DNA of 64,000 bases from Schlegelella_A sp965246805 (GTDB lineage Bacteria; Pseudomonadota; Gammaproteobacteria; Burkholderiales; Burkholderiaceae_C), in NCBI GenBank assembly GCA_965246805.1, contig CBDFFO010000009.1, forward strand, positions 496,001-560,000. The letters are read 5' to 3'. Every line of letters begins with the position of its first letter. Within the stretch, counting starts at the first letter, position 1. The notes below the pieces were generated by a model. It saw only the letters and a list, made by a program, of their open reading frames with translations. It did no database searches and was not told the origin of the DNA. The translations under genes were made by a program, and so were the position numbers. Positions 23,943-32,907 of the stretch are shown piece by piece.

Positions 23943-26900
23943 TTAGTCTTTAGAAGCCGGCATCGGCGAACCCAGCGCGCCCCCCATCGAGCCACCGACG
24001 AATCCGCTGGTCGTCACGACGACATCTGGAGCCGGCCTCACGATAGGCTTTTTGGAGCGGACCAAGTACGAATACAGCACCGGCACCACGATCAATGTCA
24101 GCAATGTCGACGTGATCACCCCGCCGATAATCGCGCGGCCCATCGGGGCCTGGATCTCGCCGCCTTCATCGAGCGCGAGGGCCAGGGGCAGCATGCCGAA
24201 GACCATCGCGCTGGTGGTCATGATGATCGGGCGCATTCGCACCATGCCGGCTTGCAGCAACGCTTCGGGCACGCTTAGACCCGCCTTGCGGCCATGGTTC
24301 GCGAAGTCGACGAGCAAGATCGCGTTCTTGGTGACGAGGCCCATCAGCATCACCAGCCCGATCATTGAGAACAGGTTGAGCGTCGAGCCGGTGAAGAGCA
24401 GCGCGAGCATCACCCCGATCAACGCGAGCGGCAGCGAGGCCATGATCGCGAGCGGCTGCAGGAAGCTCGCGAATTGCGATGCCAGCACGATGTAGATGAA
24501 GATCACGGCTGCGGCAAGTGCCAGCAGCACGCCCTGAAAGGCCTCGTTCTGGTCCTTGGTCTGGCCACCGACTGCGAAGGCATAACCCGGCGGAAGTTGC
24601 CATTCCTTGATGACTTTTTGAACGTCGTTGCCGACGTCGCCGCTCGGCCTCCCCTGCACGCCGGCATAGACGGCTTGCCGGCGTTGCAGGTCCTGGCGCT
24701 TGATGACGAGCGGGTTGGTCACCGGCACCACATCAGCGACCCGCGACAGCGTGATGGGTGTGCCGTCTTTAGCGTAAGCGACCGGCAGGTCGTCCAGCTG
24801 CGAAATGCTTTCGCGCATCGTTTGCGGCAAGCGCAGTTCGACGTCGACCTGCTCGCCGTCGGGCGCGGTCCAGAACGTCGCGACATCGCCGTTGACGAAA
24901 CTGCGCAGACTCGTGGCGAGCGCAGTCGGCGTGAGGCCGAGCTCGCGCACGGCGTCGGGCTTCAAGCGCACGGCATAGGCCGGAAGGCCGGGCTTGACCG
25001 AGGTGTTCAAGTCGGCAATGCCTCGGATCTTGCCGATGCGGTCGGCCAGGCGAAGCACCTCAGATTCGAGCACCGCCGGGTCGGGTCCGAGCAGCGAGAT
25101 GAAGATCGGCGTGTTGCCGACCGTGACGTCGATGCCGGGGATCGGCTTCAGCGCCGCCCGCATCGCCTGCTCGATGTCTTTCTGCTTGCGCGCGCGCGCG
25201 CTCGGCTTCACGAGTTGGATGGACAGCTGCGCCGAGTTGCGGCTGCCGTTGCCGGTGTCGCCGATCGTCGTCGACGTGAGGCGCACTTCCTTGAAGCTGC
25301 GCACCACTTCCTCGACCTGGCGCATCTTGTCGCTGCCTCGTTGCAGGCTGGTGCCGACCGGCAAGCCGACGTTCAGCTGGATGAAACTGTTGTCGGCGTC
25401 GGGCACGAACTCGGTGCCGACCAGTGGGGTCAGGAGAATGGCGCCGACGAAGCTTGCGATGCCAATGGCGGTCACCACGCCGCGCGGCGTGATCGTCGCC
25501 AGGCGGAACACGCGGCCGCGCGTGCGATCCCGCGTGCCGTCGGCCAGAAAGCGCCGACCGTAAGCCGGGATCGGTGGCACGAACACGCGCCAGCGGCGCC
25601 CGGAAAATATCCAGCGTATGAGGTTCTCGTAGACACGGTGCAGCACGTCGAGAAAACCGTCGGCGGCCCGCATCAGGTGGCCGATCACCGGGAGCTTCTT
25701 CAAGCGGTCGGTCGGCGGGTCGCGCCAGCGGCTCGACAGCATCGGGTCGAGCGTGAAGCTCACGAAGAGAGAGACCAGCACCGCGATTGTCACCGTCACG
25801 CCGAACGGAAAGAAGAACTTGCCGATGATTCCCTTCATGAACGCGACTGGCACGAAGACCGCGCAGATCGCGAAGGTGGTCGCCATCACCGCGAGGCCGA
25901 TCTCCTCGGTGCCGTCCTGCGCGGCCATGTGATGGTCCTTGCCCATGTGCACGTGACGCACGATGTTCTCGCGCACCACGATCGCGTCGTCGATCAAGAG
26001 GCCGATGCAGAGCGAGAGCGCCATCATCGTCATGAAGTTCAGCGTGAAGCCGAATGCGTAGACGGCTATGAACGACGAGATTACCGCGATCGGCAACGTG
26101 AGGCCGGTGATCACGGTGCTGCGCCAGCTGCTTAGGAACAGGAACACGATGGCGACGGTGAGCAACGCGCCTTCGATCAGCGTGGTCTTCACGCCCTCGA
26201 GCGAGCGCTTGACCCAATCGCTGTCGGCGTAGACCAGCTTCAGCTCGACACCCGGCGGCAGCGACTTCCGCAGTTCCTCGGTGGCCTCCTTGATGCGTTC
26301 GCCGGTGTCGACGATGTTCGCTTCCTGCTGCTTGTAGACCTGGAACGAAATCGCCGGAATGCCGTCGACGCGTGATATCGAACTGGCTTCGCGTTCGCGT
26401 TCGACCAGAGTGCCTAGGTCGGAGAGCCGCACCACCATGCCGTTGCGCGTCGCGACCACGAGATCGCCGAACGCCTTGGCGTCGCGCACCTTGCCCTCGA
26501 CCCGAACGATCGCGTCTTCCTTGGCGCTCGAAAGCAGGCCGACCGGCATGTCGGCATTGACCTTTTGCAGCGCGGCCGACACATCGGCCGGCGTGAGCTG
26601 GTTGGCGCGCAGGCGCTGCGGATCGAGGTCGATGCGGACCTGCCGCACGGTCAGGCCGCCAACATCGACGCGCGCGACCCCGCCGACGCGCTCGAAGCGC
26701 TTGCGTATGACCTGGTCGGCGAGCAGCGAGAGTTCGCGTGAGCTGCGGTCGTTGCCGAGCAGCGAGAGCGTGACCGTGGGCTGGGCGTTGTCGCCATCGA
26801 ACCGCGACACGTTCGGGACCTTGGCGTCGCGCGGGAAGCCGGGCTGCACCGCGGCGACCTTGTCGCGCACGTCCTGCACGGCGCGCGACATGTCGGCGCT

Positions 26901-27191
26901 GAGTTCGAACTCGACCACCGTTTCGCTGCGGCCCTCGAGGCTGTTCGAACGAATCATCTTGACGCCCGCGATGCCGTTCAGTGCGAGCTCGATCGGTCGC
27001 GTCAGTTCGGTAACGACCGCGTCGGGCGACGCACCGGGATAAGCGACGCTCACGAACACGATCGGCGGCGAGATGTCGGGCAGCCGCTCGACGCGCAGCT
27101 GCAGGTACGAGAACACGCCCAGCACGCACAGAGCGACCATGAACATGGTCGCGAGCACGGGGTTCGCGATGGAGACGCGGGTGAACCACAT
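23943..27191 (-). CDS. RND (HAE1-type) multidrug efflux pump, inner-membrane subunit
   Basis: AcrB/MexB-like proton-driven exporter, 1082 aa. The usual two-fold layout is visible: TM1 at residues 11-29, a large periplasmic domain, TM2-TM6 at about 335-470, TM7 at about 555-575, a second periplasmic domain, and TM8-TM12 at about 875-1050. The proton-relay Asp pair lies in CIGLLIDDAIVVREN (TM4, near residue 403). The first porter domain opens VSVAYPGASPDAVV. A GGAGG site nine bases before ATG 27191 sets the start. It follows its adaptor gene by 15 bases. No TolC/OprM-type outer-membrane gene is adjacent, so a channel encoded elsewhere must be shared. Substrates cannot be predicted. Confidence 0.95.
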   Translation of the reverse strand: MWFTRVSIANPVLATMFMVALCVLGVFSYLQLRVERLPDISPPIVFVSVAYPGASPDAVVTELTRPIELALNGIAGVKMIRSNSLEGRSETVVEFELSADMSRAVQDVRDKVAAVQPGFPRDAKVPNVSRFDGDNAQPTVTLSLLGNDRSSRELSLLADQVIRKRFERVGGVARVDVGGLTVRQVRIDLDPQRLRANQLTPADVSAALQKVNADMPVGLLSSAKEDAIVRVEGKVRDAKAFGDLVVATRNGMVVRLSDLGTLVEREREASSISRVDGIPAISFQVYKQQEANIVDTGERIKEATEELRKSLPPGVELKLVYADSDWVKRSLEGVKTTLIEGALLTVAIVFLFLSSWRSTVITGLTLPIAVISSFIAVYAFGFTLNFMTMMALSLCIGLLIDDAIVVRENIVRHVHMGKDHHMAAQDGTEEIGLAVMATTFAICAVFVPVAFMKGIIGKFFFPFGVTVTIAVLVSLFVSFTLDPMLSSRWRDPPTDRLKKLPVIGHLMRAADGFLDVLHRVYENLIRWIFSGRRWRVFVPPIPAYGRRFLADGTRDRTRGRVFRLATITPRGVVTAIGIASFVGAILLTPLVGTEFVPDADNSFIQLNVGLPVGTSLQRGSDKMRQVEEVVRSFKEVRLTSTTIGDTGNGSRNSAQLSIQLVKPSARARKQKDIEQAMRAALKPIPGIDVTVGNTPIFISLLGPDPAVLESEVLRLADRIGKIRGIADLNTSVKPGLPAYAVRLKPDAVRELGLTPTALATSLRSFVNGDVATFWTAPDGEQVDVELRLPQTMRESISQLDDLPVAYAKDGTPITLSRVADVVPVTNPLVIKRQDLQRRQAVYAGVQGRPSGDVGNDVQKVIKEWQLPPGYAFAVGGQTKDQNEAFQGVLLALAAAVIFIYIVLASQFASFLQPLAIMASLPLALIGVMLALLFTGSTLNLFSMIGLVMLMGLVTKNAILLVDFANHGRKAGLSVPEALLQAGMVRMRPIIMTTSAMVFGMLPLALALDEGGEIQAPMGRAIIGGVITSTLLTLIVVPVLYSYLVRSKKPIVRPAPDVVVTTSGFVGGSMGGALGSPMPASKD

Positions 27192-27206
27192 GACGCCGGC
27201 CTCCGA

Positions 27207-28406
27207 TCAGGTCTTGGAAACGACCGAAGCCGGCGCCGAGGCCGCCGACGAAGGCCGGCTGGAGATCACCGCGGGCGCGCCTTCCTTCAAATTGTCGAAG
27301 CGAACTGCGAGCACCTGCGCGCCCGCCGCAATGCCTTGCGTCACCTCGACACGGCCGGTCGACTTGTCGGCCCGTCCGGTGATGACGATGCGCCGCACGA
27401 GCGCGCCCTTCTCCAGCGTCCACACGTAGTCCTGCCCAGAAGCCTGCCCGATCGCGCTGGCCGGAATGGTGAGTCGCGAGGTGCTGTCGTTCAGCTGCAC
27501 ACGCGCCTGCGCATATTGGCCAGCGCGAAAAAGCTCGCCCTTGTTTTCGAGCACCACCACGACGCCTATGGCACGCGTGCCGGCCTCGGCAGCGGGCGAT
27601 ATGCGGTCGATGCGACCGGTCACCGTGCCCTGGCTGCCCTCGACCTTCACCTGCACGGTCTGGCCCGGCGCCAGCAACGACACCTCGTGCGTTCCGACGC
27701 TGCCCACGAGCTCGAGCGTCGACAGGTCCACCACCGTGATCAGTTGCTGTTCCGCGCTCACCTTCTCGCCCGGCAGCACCGAACGCTTGCCGACGATGCC
27801 GGAGATCGGCGCGACCAGACCGGCCTCCTTCACGCCGAGCCGGCTCGTGGAGAGCTGCGCCTGGGCCGACTTCAACTGCGCGCGCGCCGCGTCGAGCCTG
27901 GCCTGCGACGTTTGCAGCGCGGTCGCAGAGATGAAGTTTTGGGCCGCGAGCCCCTTGTTAGCGGTGTTCTGGCGCTCGGCCTCGATCAGGTTCGCCTCGG
28001 CCGATTCGACCCCTGCCGCACGATCGCTGACGCGGCTCTGCAGGTCGGAAAGATCGATCTCGCCGATCGGCTGGCCCGCACGCACCCGGCTGCCCTCGTT
28101 CACGTTCAACGACAGCAAGGTGCCGCCCGCCTTCGCTCGCACGATCGCCGTGCGAGGCGCAACCAGCGGGCCCGAAAACTCGACCATCAACGGGACGTTC
28201 GCCATCAATGGCTGCGCAACCTCGCTCGGCTTGAACTCGAGCGCGACCGGCGCCTTGTCGCCCTTCTTGCCGGCTTCGACGCTCGCCTTGGCCGAGCCGC
28301 TGCCGAGCCTCAACGCGAGCGCCAACCCAACGATCACCGCCACGCCGACTCCGACAGCAACCCCGACGATGACGCGTCGGCGACGAGGGCGATGACGAGT
28401 GTTCAT
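27207..28406 (-). CDS. RND efflux periplasmic adaptor (membrane fusion protein)
   Basis: AcrA/MexA-like adaptor that links the inner-membrane pump to an outer-membrane channel. A basic start (RHRPRRRR) is followed by one membrane anchor at about residues 12-34. There is no lipobox Cys, so it is anchored by the helix. A lipoyl half-motif (SLNVNEGSRVRAGQPIGEID) flanks a coiled-coil hairpin (about 120-190), then beta-barrel and membrane-proximal domains. The tail is Ser/Ala-rich. I start at ATG 28406, six bases after GGAAG (399 aa); ATG 28424 would add six residues. It precedes the pump gene by 15 bases in the same operon. Confidence 0.93.
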   Translation of the reverse strand: MNTRHRPRRRRVIVGVAVGVGVAVIVGLALALRLGSGSAKASVEAGKKGDKAPVALEFKPSEVAQPLMANVPLMVEFSGPLVAPRTAIVRAKAGGTLLSLNVNEGSRVRAGQPIGEIDLSDLQSRVSDRAAGVESAEANLIEAERQNTANKGLAAQNFISATALQTSQARLDAARAQLKSAQAQLSTSRLGVKEAGLVAPISGIVGKRSVLPGEKVSAEQQLITVVDLSTLELVGSVGTHEVSLLAPGQTVQVKVEGSQGTVTGRIDRISPAAEAGTRAIGVVVVLENKGELFRAGQYAQARVQLNDSTSRLTIPASAIGQASGQDYVWTLEKGALVRRIVITGRADKSTGRVEVTQGIAAGAQVLAVRFDNLKEGAPAVISSRPSSAASAPASVVSKT

Positions 28407-28583
28407 GGGTGCTTCCGAGTTCATCGCCGAAAGTGTAAGACGGGCGAATGACGAGACCGTGTGGCTTGCGATGAACTGCAGTGGGCGCTGACGGGGCGTC
28501 TCGTTGGCGCGATCAACGGCGGGGCCGCGCCATCGGCTGGAGGCTGCGGGCCGCTCAGCTGGTGGAAAGTGGTGGCGCCCGGC

Positions 28584-29795
28584 TCACGCAGCCGCTTCCG
28601 CGGGCGGGAGATGCGGCCGATCGACGAGCCAGGCTCGCCAGCAACACAGCGCCGACAAAAGCCCAGCGCCACTCGCCGCCCAGAACACCGTCGTGAAGCC
28701 GTGGCGTTCGCTCAGCACCCCGCCGAGCACACCACCGACCACGCCCGACGCACCGTAGCCGAGGATCGTGTAGAGCGCCTGCCCGCGGCCCCGCAACCGA
28801 CCCGGGAAATGTCGACTGACGACGGCGATGCACGCCGTGTGCTGGGCCGCGAACGTCAGGCAGTGCAGACATTGCGCGCCGACCAGGATCCACGGTGTGG
28901 CGCCGAACGACGCGATCAACGCGAAGCGGAACGCCGACACGAGCGCCGCAACGATCAGCCACGCGTGCACCGTGAGCCGGTGCAGCCAGCGGCCCTGGAA
29001 CCAGAACCACAGCACCTCGATCGCGACGCCGGTCGCCCACAACAGGCCGATCGCGCCGTCGCTGTAGCCGAGCGACGCAAGGTAGAGCGAGTAGAACGCG
29101 TAGAGCGCCGTGTGCGCGAGAACGGTCAGGAAGCAACCGGCGAAGAACCACGCGACGCCGGGCTTGCGCAGCACGCTCATGACGCCCATCGCCCGCTCGC
29201 CGGCGTGCGGTGGCTCGGCCACGACCGGCAGGCGCATCGACGACACGTAGAGCGAGAGCAGCAGCACCGCGATGAAGACCGGGAACGTCGGCACGCCGAC
29301 CGCCTGCAGCGCGAAGCCCCCACTCGCCACCGCGACGATGTAGCCGATCGAGCCCCAGACACGGACCCGGCCGTAGCGCTTGGTGTCGACGGTGTGGTTG
29401 TCGGTGACGAGGTGCGCGAGCGCCGCTTCGCTGAGCGGGATCACGCCGGCCGTCGACAGGAAGAGCGCGACCGTGACGACGCCGATCCAGCCGAACGAAT
29501 CGAGCCAGGGCTGCGCGAAATAGCCGGTGGCGAACGCGAACGACATGAACGCCGCAATGTGCAGCAGGCGCAAACGCTGGCCGGTGTGGTCGGCCATCCA
29601 GGCCCACGCATATGGCGCCACGAGGCGCGTGGCGCTCTGCAAAGACACGAGGGTGCCGATCGTCAGCGTGCTGTAGCCGATGCGCTGGAACCAGAGCGGC
29701 GAATACGTGACGTAGAAGCCGGCGAACGCGAAGTAGGTGAACGAGACGGTGGCGAACGCGATCAGCGCCCGCGGCGACGTCGCTGCGACGGTCAA
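28584..29795 (-). CDS. MFS transporter, PPP (3-phenylpropionate transporter-like) family
   Basis: Twelve-helix major facilitator of 403 residues. The start ALIAFATVSFTYFAFAGFYV and the loop AWAWMADHTGQRLRLL resemble the HcaT/PPP family, which contains 3-phenylpropionate/H+ symporters and nucleoside transporter-like members. The true substrate is unknown. The start is a TTG at 29795-29793 overlapping the aroC stop as TTGA, so translation is coupled to aroC. No better ATG exists in frame near the family N-terminus. The next gene on this strand (the RND adaptor) begins 178 bases beyond the stop. Confidence 0.85.
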   Translation of the reverse strand: MTVAATSPRALIAFATVSFTYFAFAGFYVTYSPLWFQRIGYSTLTIGTLVSLQSATRLVAPYAWAWMADHTGQRLRLLHIAAFMSFAFATGYFAQPWLDSFGWIGVVTVALFLSTAGVIPLSEAALAHLVTDNHTVDTKRYGRVRVWGSIGYIVAVASGGFALQAVGVPTFPVFIAVLLLSLYVSSMRLPVVAEPPHAGERAMGVMSVLRKPGVAWFFAGCFLTVLAHTALYAFYSLYLASLGYSDGAIGLLWATGVAIEVLWFWFQGRWLHRLTVHAWLIVAALVSAFRFALIASFGATPWILVGAQCLHCLTFAAQHTACIAVVSRHFPGRLRGRGQALYTILGYGASGVVGGVLGGVLSERHGFTTVFWAASGAGLLSALCCWRAWLVDRPHLPPAEAAA

Positions 29796-30892
29796 GGGAC
29801 CCGGGCCGCGATCGGCGTCGTCGCGACCCGCACGTCGCCGCATTGGGCGCGGTGGCGCAGCACGTGATCCATCAGCACCAGCGCGAGCAGGGCTTCGGCG
29901 ATCGGCGTCGCGCGGATGCCGACGCAGGGGTCGTGCCGGCCATGCGTCTCGACGGTGGTGGCCTGGCCGGCGAGGTCGATCGAGCGCCGCGATGTGCGGA
30001 TCGAGCTGGTCGGCTTGATCGCTATCGACACCGTGATGTCCTGCCCGGTCGAGATGCCGCCGAGCACGCCGCCGGCACGGTTGCCGATGAAGCCTTCGGG
30101 CGTGAGTTCGTCGCCATGTTGGCTGCCGCGGTCGGTGACGCTCTCGAAGCCAGCGCCGATCTCGACGCCCTTCACCGCGTTCAAGCCCATCATCGCGAAC
30201 GCGATGTCGGCGTCGAGCTTGTCGTAGAGCGGTGCGCCGAGGCCGACCGGCACGCCACGCGCGGTGACGGTGATGCGGGCGCCGCAACTGTCGCCGTCTT
30301 TGCGCAACGCGTCCATATAGGCCTCGAGACGCGCGATGTCGCTCGCGTTCGCGGCGAAGAACGGGTTGTTCGACACGTGGTCCATCGATTCGAACGGCAC
30401 GGCGATGTCGCCGAGCTGCGTGAGGTGGCCCTCGAAGGTGGTGCCGTGCTGCGCCTTCAGCCACTTGCGTGCGACCGCGGCGGCGGCGACCGTGGGTGCG
30501 GTCAGGCGGGCCGACGAACGTCCGCCGCCGCGCGGGTCGCGCAGGCCGTACTTGTGCAGGTAGGTGTAATCGGCATGACCGGGGCGGAAGGTGTCGAGCA
30601 GGTTGCCGTAGTCCTTGCTGCGCTGATCGGTGTTGCGGATCAGCAGGCAGATTGGCGTGCCGGTGGTCCGGCCTTCGAACACGCCCGACAGGATCTCGAC
30701 CGCGTCGGCCTCGTTGCGTTGCGTGACATGACGCGAGGTGCCCGGACGGCGCCGATCGAGTTCGGGCTGGATGTCGCCCACCGACAGTTCCATGCCGGGC
30801 GGGCAGCCATCGATCACGCAACCGATGGCCGGCCCGTGGCTTTCACCGAAATTGGTGACGCGGAACAGGTGGCCGAGGGTGCTGCCGGACAT
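29792..30892 (-). CDS. aroC: Chorismate synthase
   Basis: Last step of the shikimate pathway: converts EPSP to chorismate using reduced FMN. All three signature regions are present: GESHGPAIGCVIDGCPPG (residues 17-34), GKLDADIAFAMMGLNAVKGVEIG in the middle, and STGQDITVSIAIKPTSS followed by GRHDPCVGIRATPIAEA near the C-terminus. Length 366 aa is standard. The stop codon overlaps the TTG start of the MFS gene. It lies downstream of the CBS-pair gene and its terminator. Confidence 0.98.
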   Translation of the reverse strand: MSGSTLGHLFRVTNFGESHGPAIGCVIDGCPPGMELSVGDIQPELDRRRPGTSRHVTQRNEADAVEILSGVFEGRTTGTPICLLIRNTDQRSKDYGNLLDTFRPGHADYTYLHKYGLRDPRGGGRSSARLTAPTVAAAAVARKWLKAQHGTTFEGHLTQLGDIAVPFESMDHVSNNPFFAANASDIARLEAYMDALRKDGDSCGARITVTARGVPVGLGAPLYDKLDADIAFAMMGLNAVKGVEIGAGFESVTDRGSQHGDELTPEGFIGNRAGGVLGGISTGQDITVSIAIKPTSSIRTSRRSIDLAGQATTVETHGRHDPCVGIRATPIAEALLALVLMDHVLRHRAQCGDVRVATTPIAARVP

Positions 30893-30947
30893 GATGGAAC
30901 GCTCGTGTTCGAAGGCTGCCGCTAAGGGGCAACCCGCGCCTCAAACG

Positions 30948-30973
30948 AAAGCACCGCCCGGAGGCGGTGCACG
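30948..30973 (-). terminator. Hairpin terminator after the CBS-pair gene
   Basis: An 8-bp GC stem (30951-30958 with 30963-30970) with a tetraloop is followed on the minus strand by TTTCGTTTG. It lies between the CBS-pair gene stop (31021) and the aroC ATG (30892), so it separates the two transcripts. Confidence 0.75.
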
Positions 30974-31020
30974 TGCCTGATTCTAAAACGCGGTCGGCGT
31001 GGGCCGCGCCGTTCGAACGC

Positions 31021-31491
31021 TCAGTTCTGCGACGAGGACGGCAATTCGTCGCGACTCTCAACCGGCCAGTCGCGGATGTAAGCCTTCAGCATGCGGTTCT
31101 CGAAGTCCTGGCTGTCGACGACCGCCTTGGCGACGTCGTAGAACGAGATCACGCCCATCAGCGTGCGTTGCGCGAGCACCGGCATGTAGCGCGCATGGCG
31201 GCCGAGCATCATGCGGCGCACCTCGTCCATGTCGGTGTCGGGGGTGCAGGTGAGCGGGTGGTCGTCCATCACGCTGCGGACGCGGGCGGTGGCTTGCGCG
31301 CCGCCCGCTTTCACGATCGCCTGGATCACTTCGCGAAACGTCAGCATGCCGACCAGTTCGCCGTGCTCCATCACGACCAGCGAGCCGATGTCGCGGTCGG
31401 ACATGATCTCGAGCGCTTCGCCGAGCGCGTGCTCGGGCGATACCGTGAACAGCGTGCCGCCCTTGACGCGAAGGATGTCGCTGACTTTCAT
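31021..31491 (-). CDS. CBS-domain pair protein
   Basis: A 156-residue soluble protein made of one pair of CBS domains (about residues 8-62 and 72-135). The pair forms a Bateman module, which binds adenine nucleotides such as AMP, ATP or SAM and usually regulates another protein. Visible elements are LGEALEIMSDRDIGSLVVME and MDEVRRMMLGRHARYMPVL, each followed by the typical GhhohxDh-type strand (VGMLTFREVIQ, MGVISFYDVAK). No effector domain is fused, so the partner is unknown. Start at ATG 31491 follows GAGGAG by seven bases. It is divergent from metY. Confidence 0.88.
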   Translation of the reverse strand: MKVSDILRVKGGTLFTVSPEHALGEALEIMSDRDIGSLVVMEHGELVGMLTFREVIQAIVKAGGAQATARVRSVMDDHPLTCTPDTDMDEVRRMMLGRHARYMPVLAQRTLMGVISFYDVAKAVVDSQDFENRMLKAYIRDWPVESRDELPSSSQN

Positions 31492-31596
31492 GCTGGTCTC
31501 CTCGAGGGAATTGCAAATCAATATATCCGACAATCCCTCGCGGCACACCCCGGTCGACCCCCGACCCGCGGACTGAGCCCTCGAGAAAGAAGTCGC

Positions 31597-32907
31597 ATGG
31601 CAGGCCCTTCGAATCCCGGCTTCGACACCCTCGCGCTGCATGCGGGTGCGGCGCCCGACCCGGCCACGGGGGCGCGCGCGGTGCCGATCCACCTGACGAC
31701 GTCGTTCGTGTTCGAGAGCAGCGAGCATGCTGCAGCGCTCTTCAACATGGAACGCGCCGGGCATGTCTACAGCCGGATCTCGAACCCCACCACCGCGGTG
31801 TTCGAGGAGCGCATGGCCGCGCTGGAAGGCGGCGTCGGCGCCATCGCCACGGCGAGCGGGCAGGCGGCGCTGCATCTGGCCATCTGCACGATCGCCGGCG
31901 CGGGGTCGCACATCGTGGCGTCGAGTGCGCTCTACGGGGGCTCCCACAACCTGCTGCACTACACGCTGTCGCGCTTCGGCATCGACACGACCTTCGTGAA
32001 GCCGGGCGACATCGACGCGTGGCGCGCCGCGATCCGGCCCGAGACCAAGCTGCTGTTCGGCGAAACACTCGGCAACCCCAGGCTCGACGTGCTCGACATC
32101 CCGACCATCGCCGCGCTCGGTCACGAAGAAGGCTTGCCATTGCTGGTCGACTCGACCTTCACAACGCCGTGGTTGATGAAGCCCTTCGATCACGGCGCCG
32201 ATCTCGTCTTCCATTCGGCGACCAAGTTCCTCTCGGGCCACGGCACTGTGATCGGCGGCGTGCTCGTCGACAGCGGCCGCTTCGATTGGGACGCGGCGAC
32301 CACGCGGTTTGGCCGCTTCGAAGAGCTGACGCGGCCGTACGACGGTTTCCACGGTATGGTGTTCAGTGAGGAGAGCACCGTCGGCGCGTTCCTGCTGCGC
32401 GCGCGCCGCGAAGGGCTGCGCGACTTCGGCGCGTCGATGAGCCCGCACACGGCGTGGCTCGTGCTGCAAGGGATCGAGACCCTGCCGCTGCGGATGGCGC
32501 GCCATGTCGAGAACACGCGCAAGGTGGTTCAATTCCTCGCCGCTCACAAGATGGTCGAAGGAGTTGGCTATCCCGAACTCGAGACGCATTGCGATCACGC
32601 GCTGGCGAAGCGGCTGTTGCCGCGCGGCTGCGGCTCGGTGTTCACGTTCGACGTGCGCGGGTCGCGCGCGCAAGGGCGGGCGTTCATCGAAGCGCTGAAG
32701 ATCTTTTCGCATCTCGCCAACGTGGGCGATTGCCGCTCGCTCGTCATTCATCCGGCGTCGACGACGCATTTCCGCATGGACGACGCGGCCCTCGCGCAAG
32801 CCGGCATCGGCGCTGGCACGATTCGTCTTTCGATCGGCCTCGAAGACGCCGACGACCTGATCGACGATCTGGCGCGCGCGCTGCGGGTCGCGGAGAAGCT
32901 CGCGTGA
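31597..32907 (+). CDS. metY: O-acetylhomoserine aminocarboxypropyltransferase (sulfhydrylase)
   Basis: Cys/Met-metabolism PLP enzyme, 436 aa, that makes homocysteine (or methionine) from O-acetylhomoserine and sulfide (or methanethiol). It begins GFDTLALHAGAAPDPATGAR and has YSRISNPT, the PLP lysine Lys210 in HSATKFLSGHG, and the closing HPASTTH and GTIRLSIGLEDADDLIDDL. The length and the GGVLVDSGRFDW insert favour MetY over the shorter MetZ (O-succinylhomoserine) type, though acyl preference cannot be settled by eye. Start ATG 31597 is preceded by AGAAAGA. Its stop overlaps the start of the next gene (GTGA). Confidence 0.92.
   Translation: MAGPSNPGFDTLALHAGAAPDPATGARAVPIHLTTSFVFESSEHAAALFNMERAGHVYSRISNPTTAVFEERMAALEGGVGAIATASGQAALHLAICTIAGAGSHIVASSALYGGSHNLLHYTLSRFGIDTTFVKPGDIDAWRAAIRPETKLLFGETLGNPRLDVLDIPTIAALGHEEGLPLLVDSTFTTPWLMKPFDHGADLVFHSATKFLSGHGTVIGGVLVDSGRFDWDAATTRFGRFEELTRPYDGFHGMVFSEESTVGAFLLRARREGLRDFGASMSPHTAWLVLQGIETLPLRMARHVENTRKVVQFLAAHKMVEGVGYPELETHCDHALAKRLLPRGCGSVFTFDVRGSRAQGRAFIEALKIFSHLANVGDCRSLVIHPASTTHFRMDDAALAQAGIGAGTIRLSIGLEDADDLIDDLARALRVAEKLA

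Noticed and set aside
24474..26135. 553-codon open frame opposite the RND pump gene
   Set aside because: Antisense shadow; composition is typical of reverse-complemented GC-rich genes.
31597..32907. Assignment as MetZ (O-succinylhomoserine sulfhydrylase)
   Set aside because: The 436-residue length and inserts fit MetY; MetZ proteins are about 390-400 residues. The acyl preference still needs a test.
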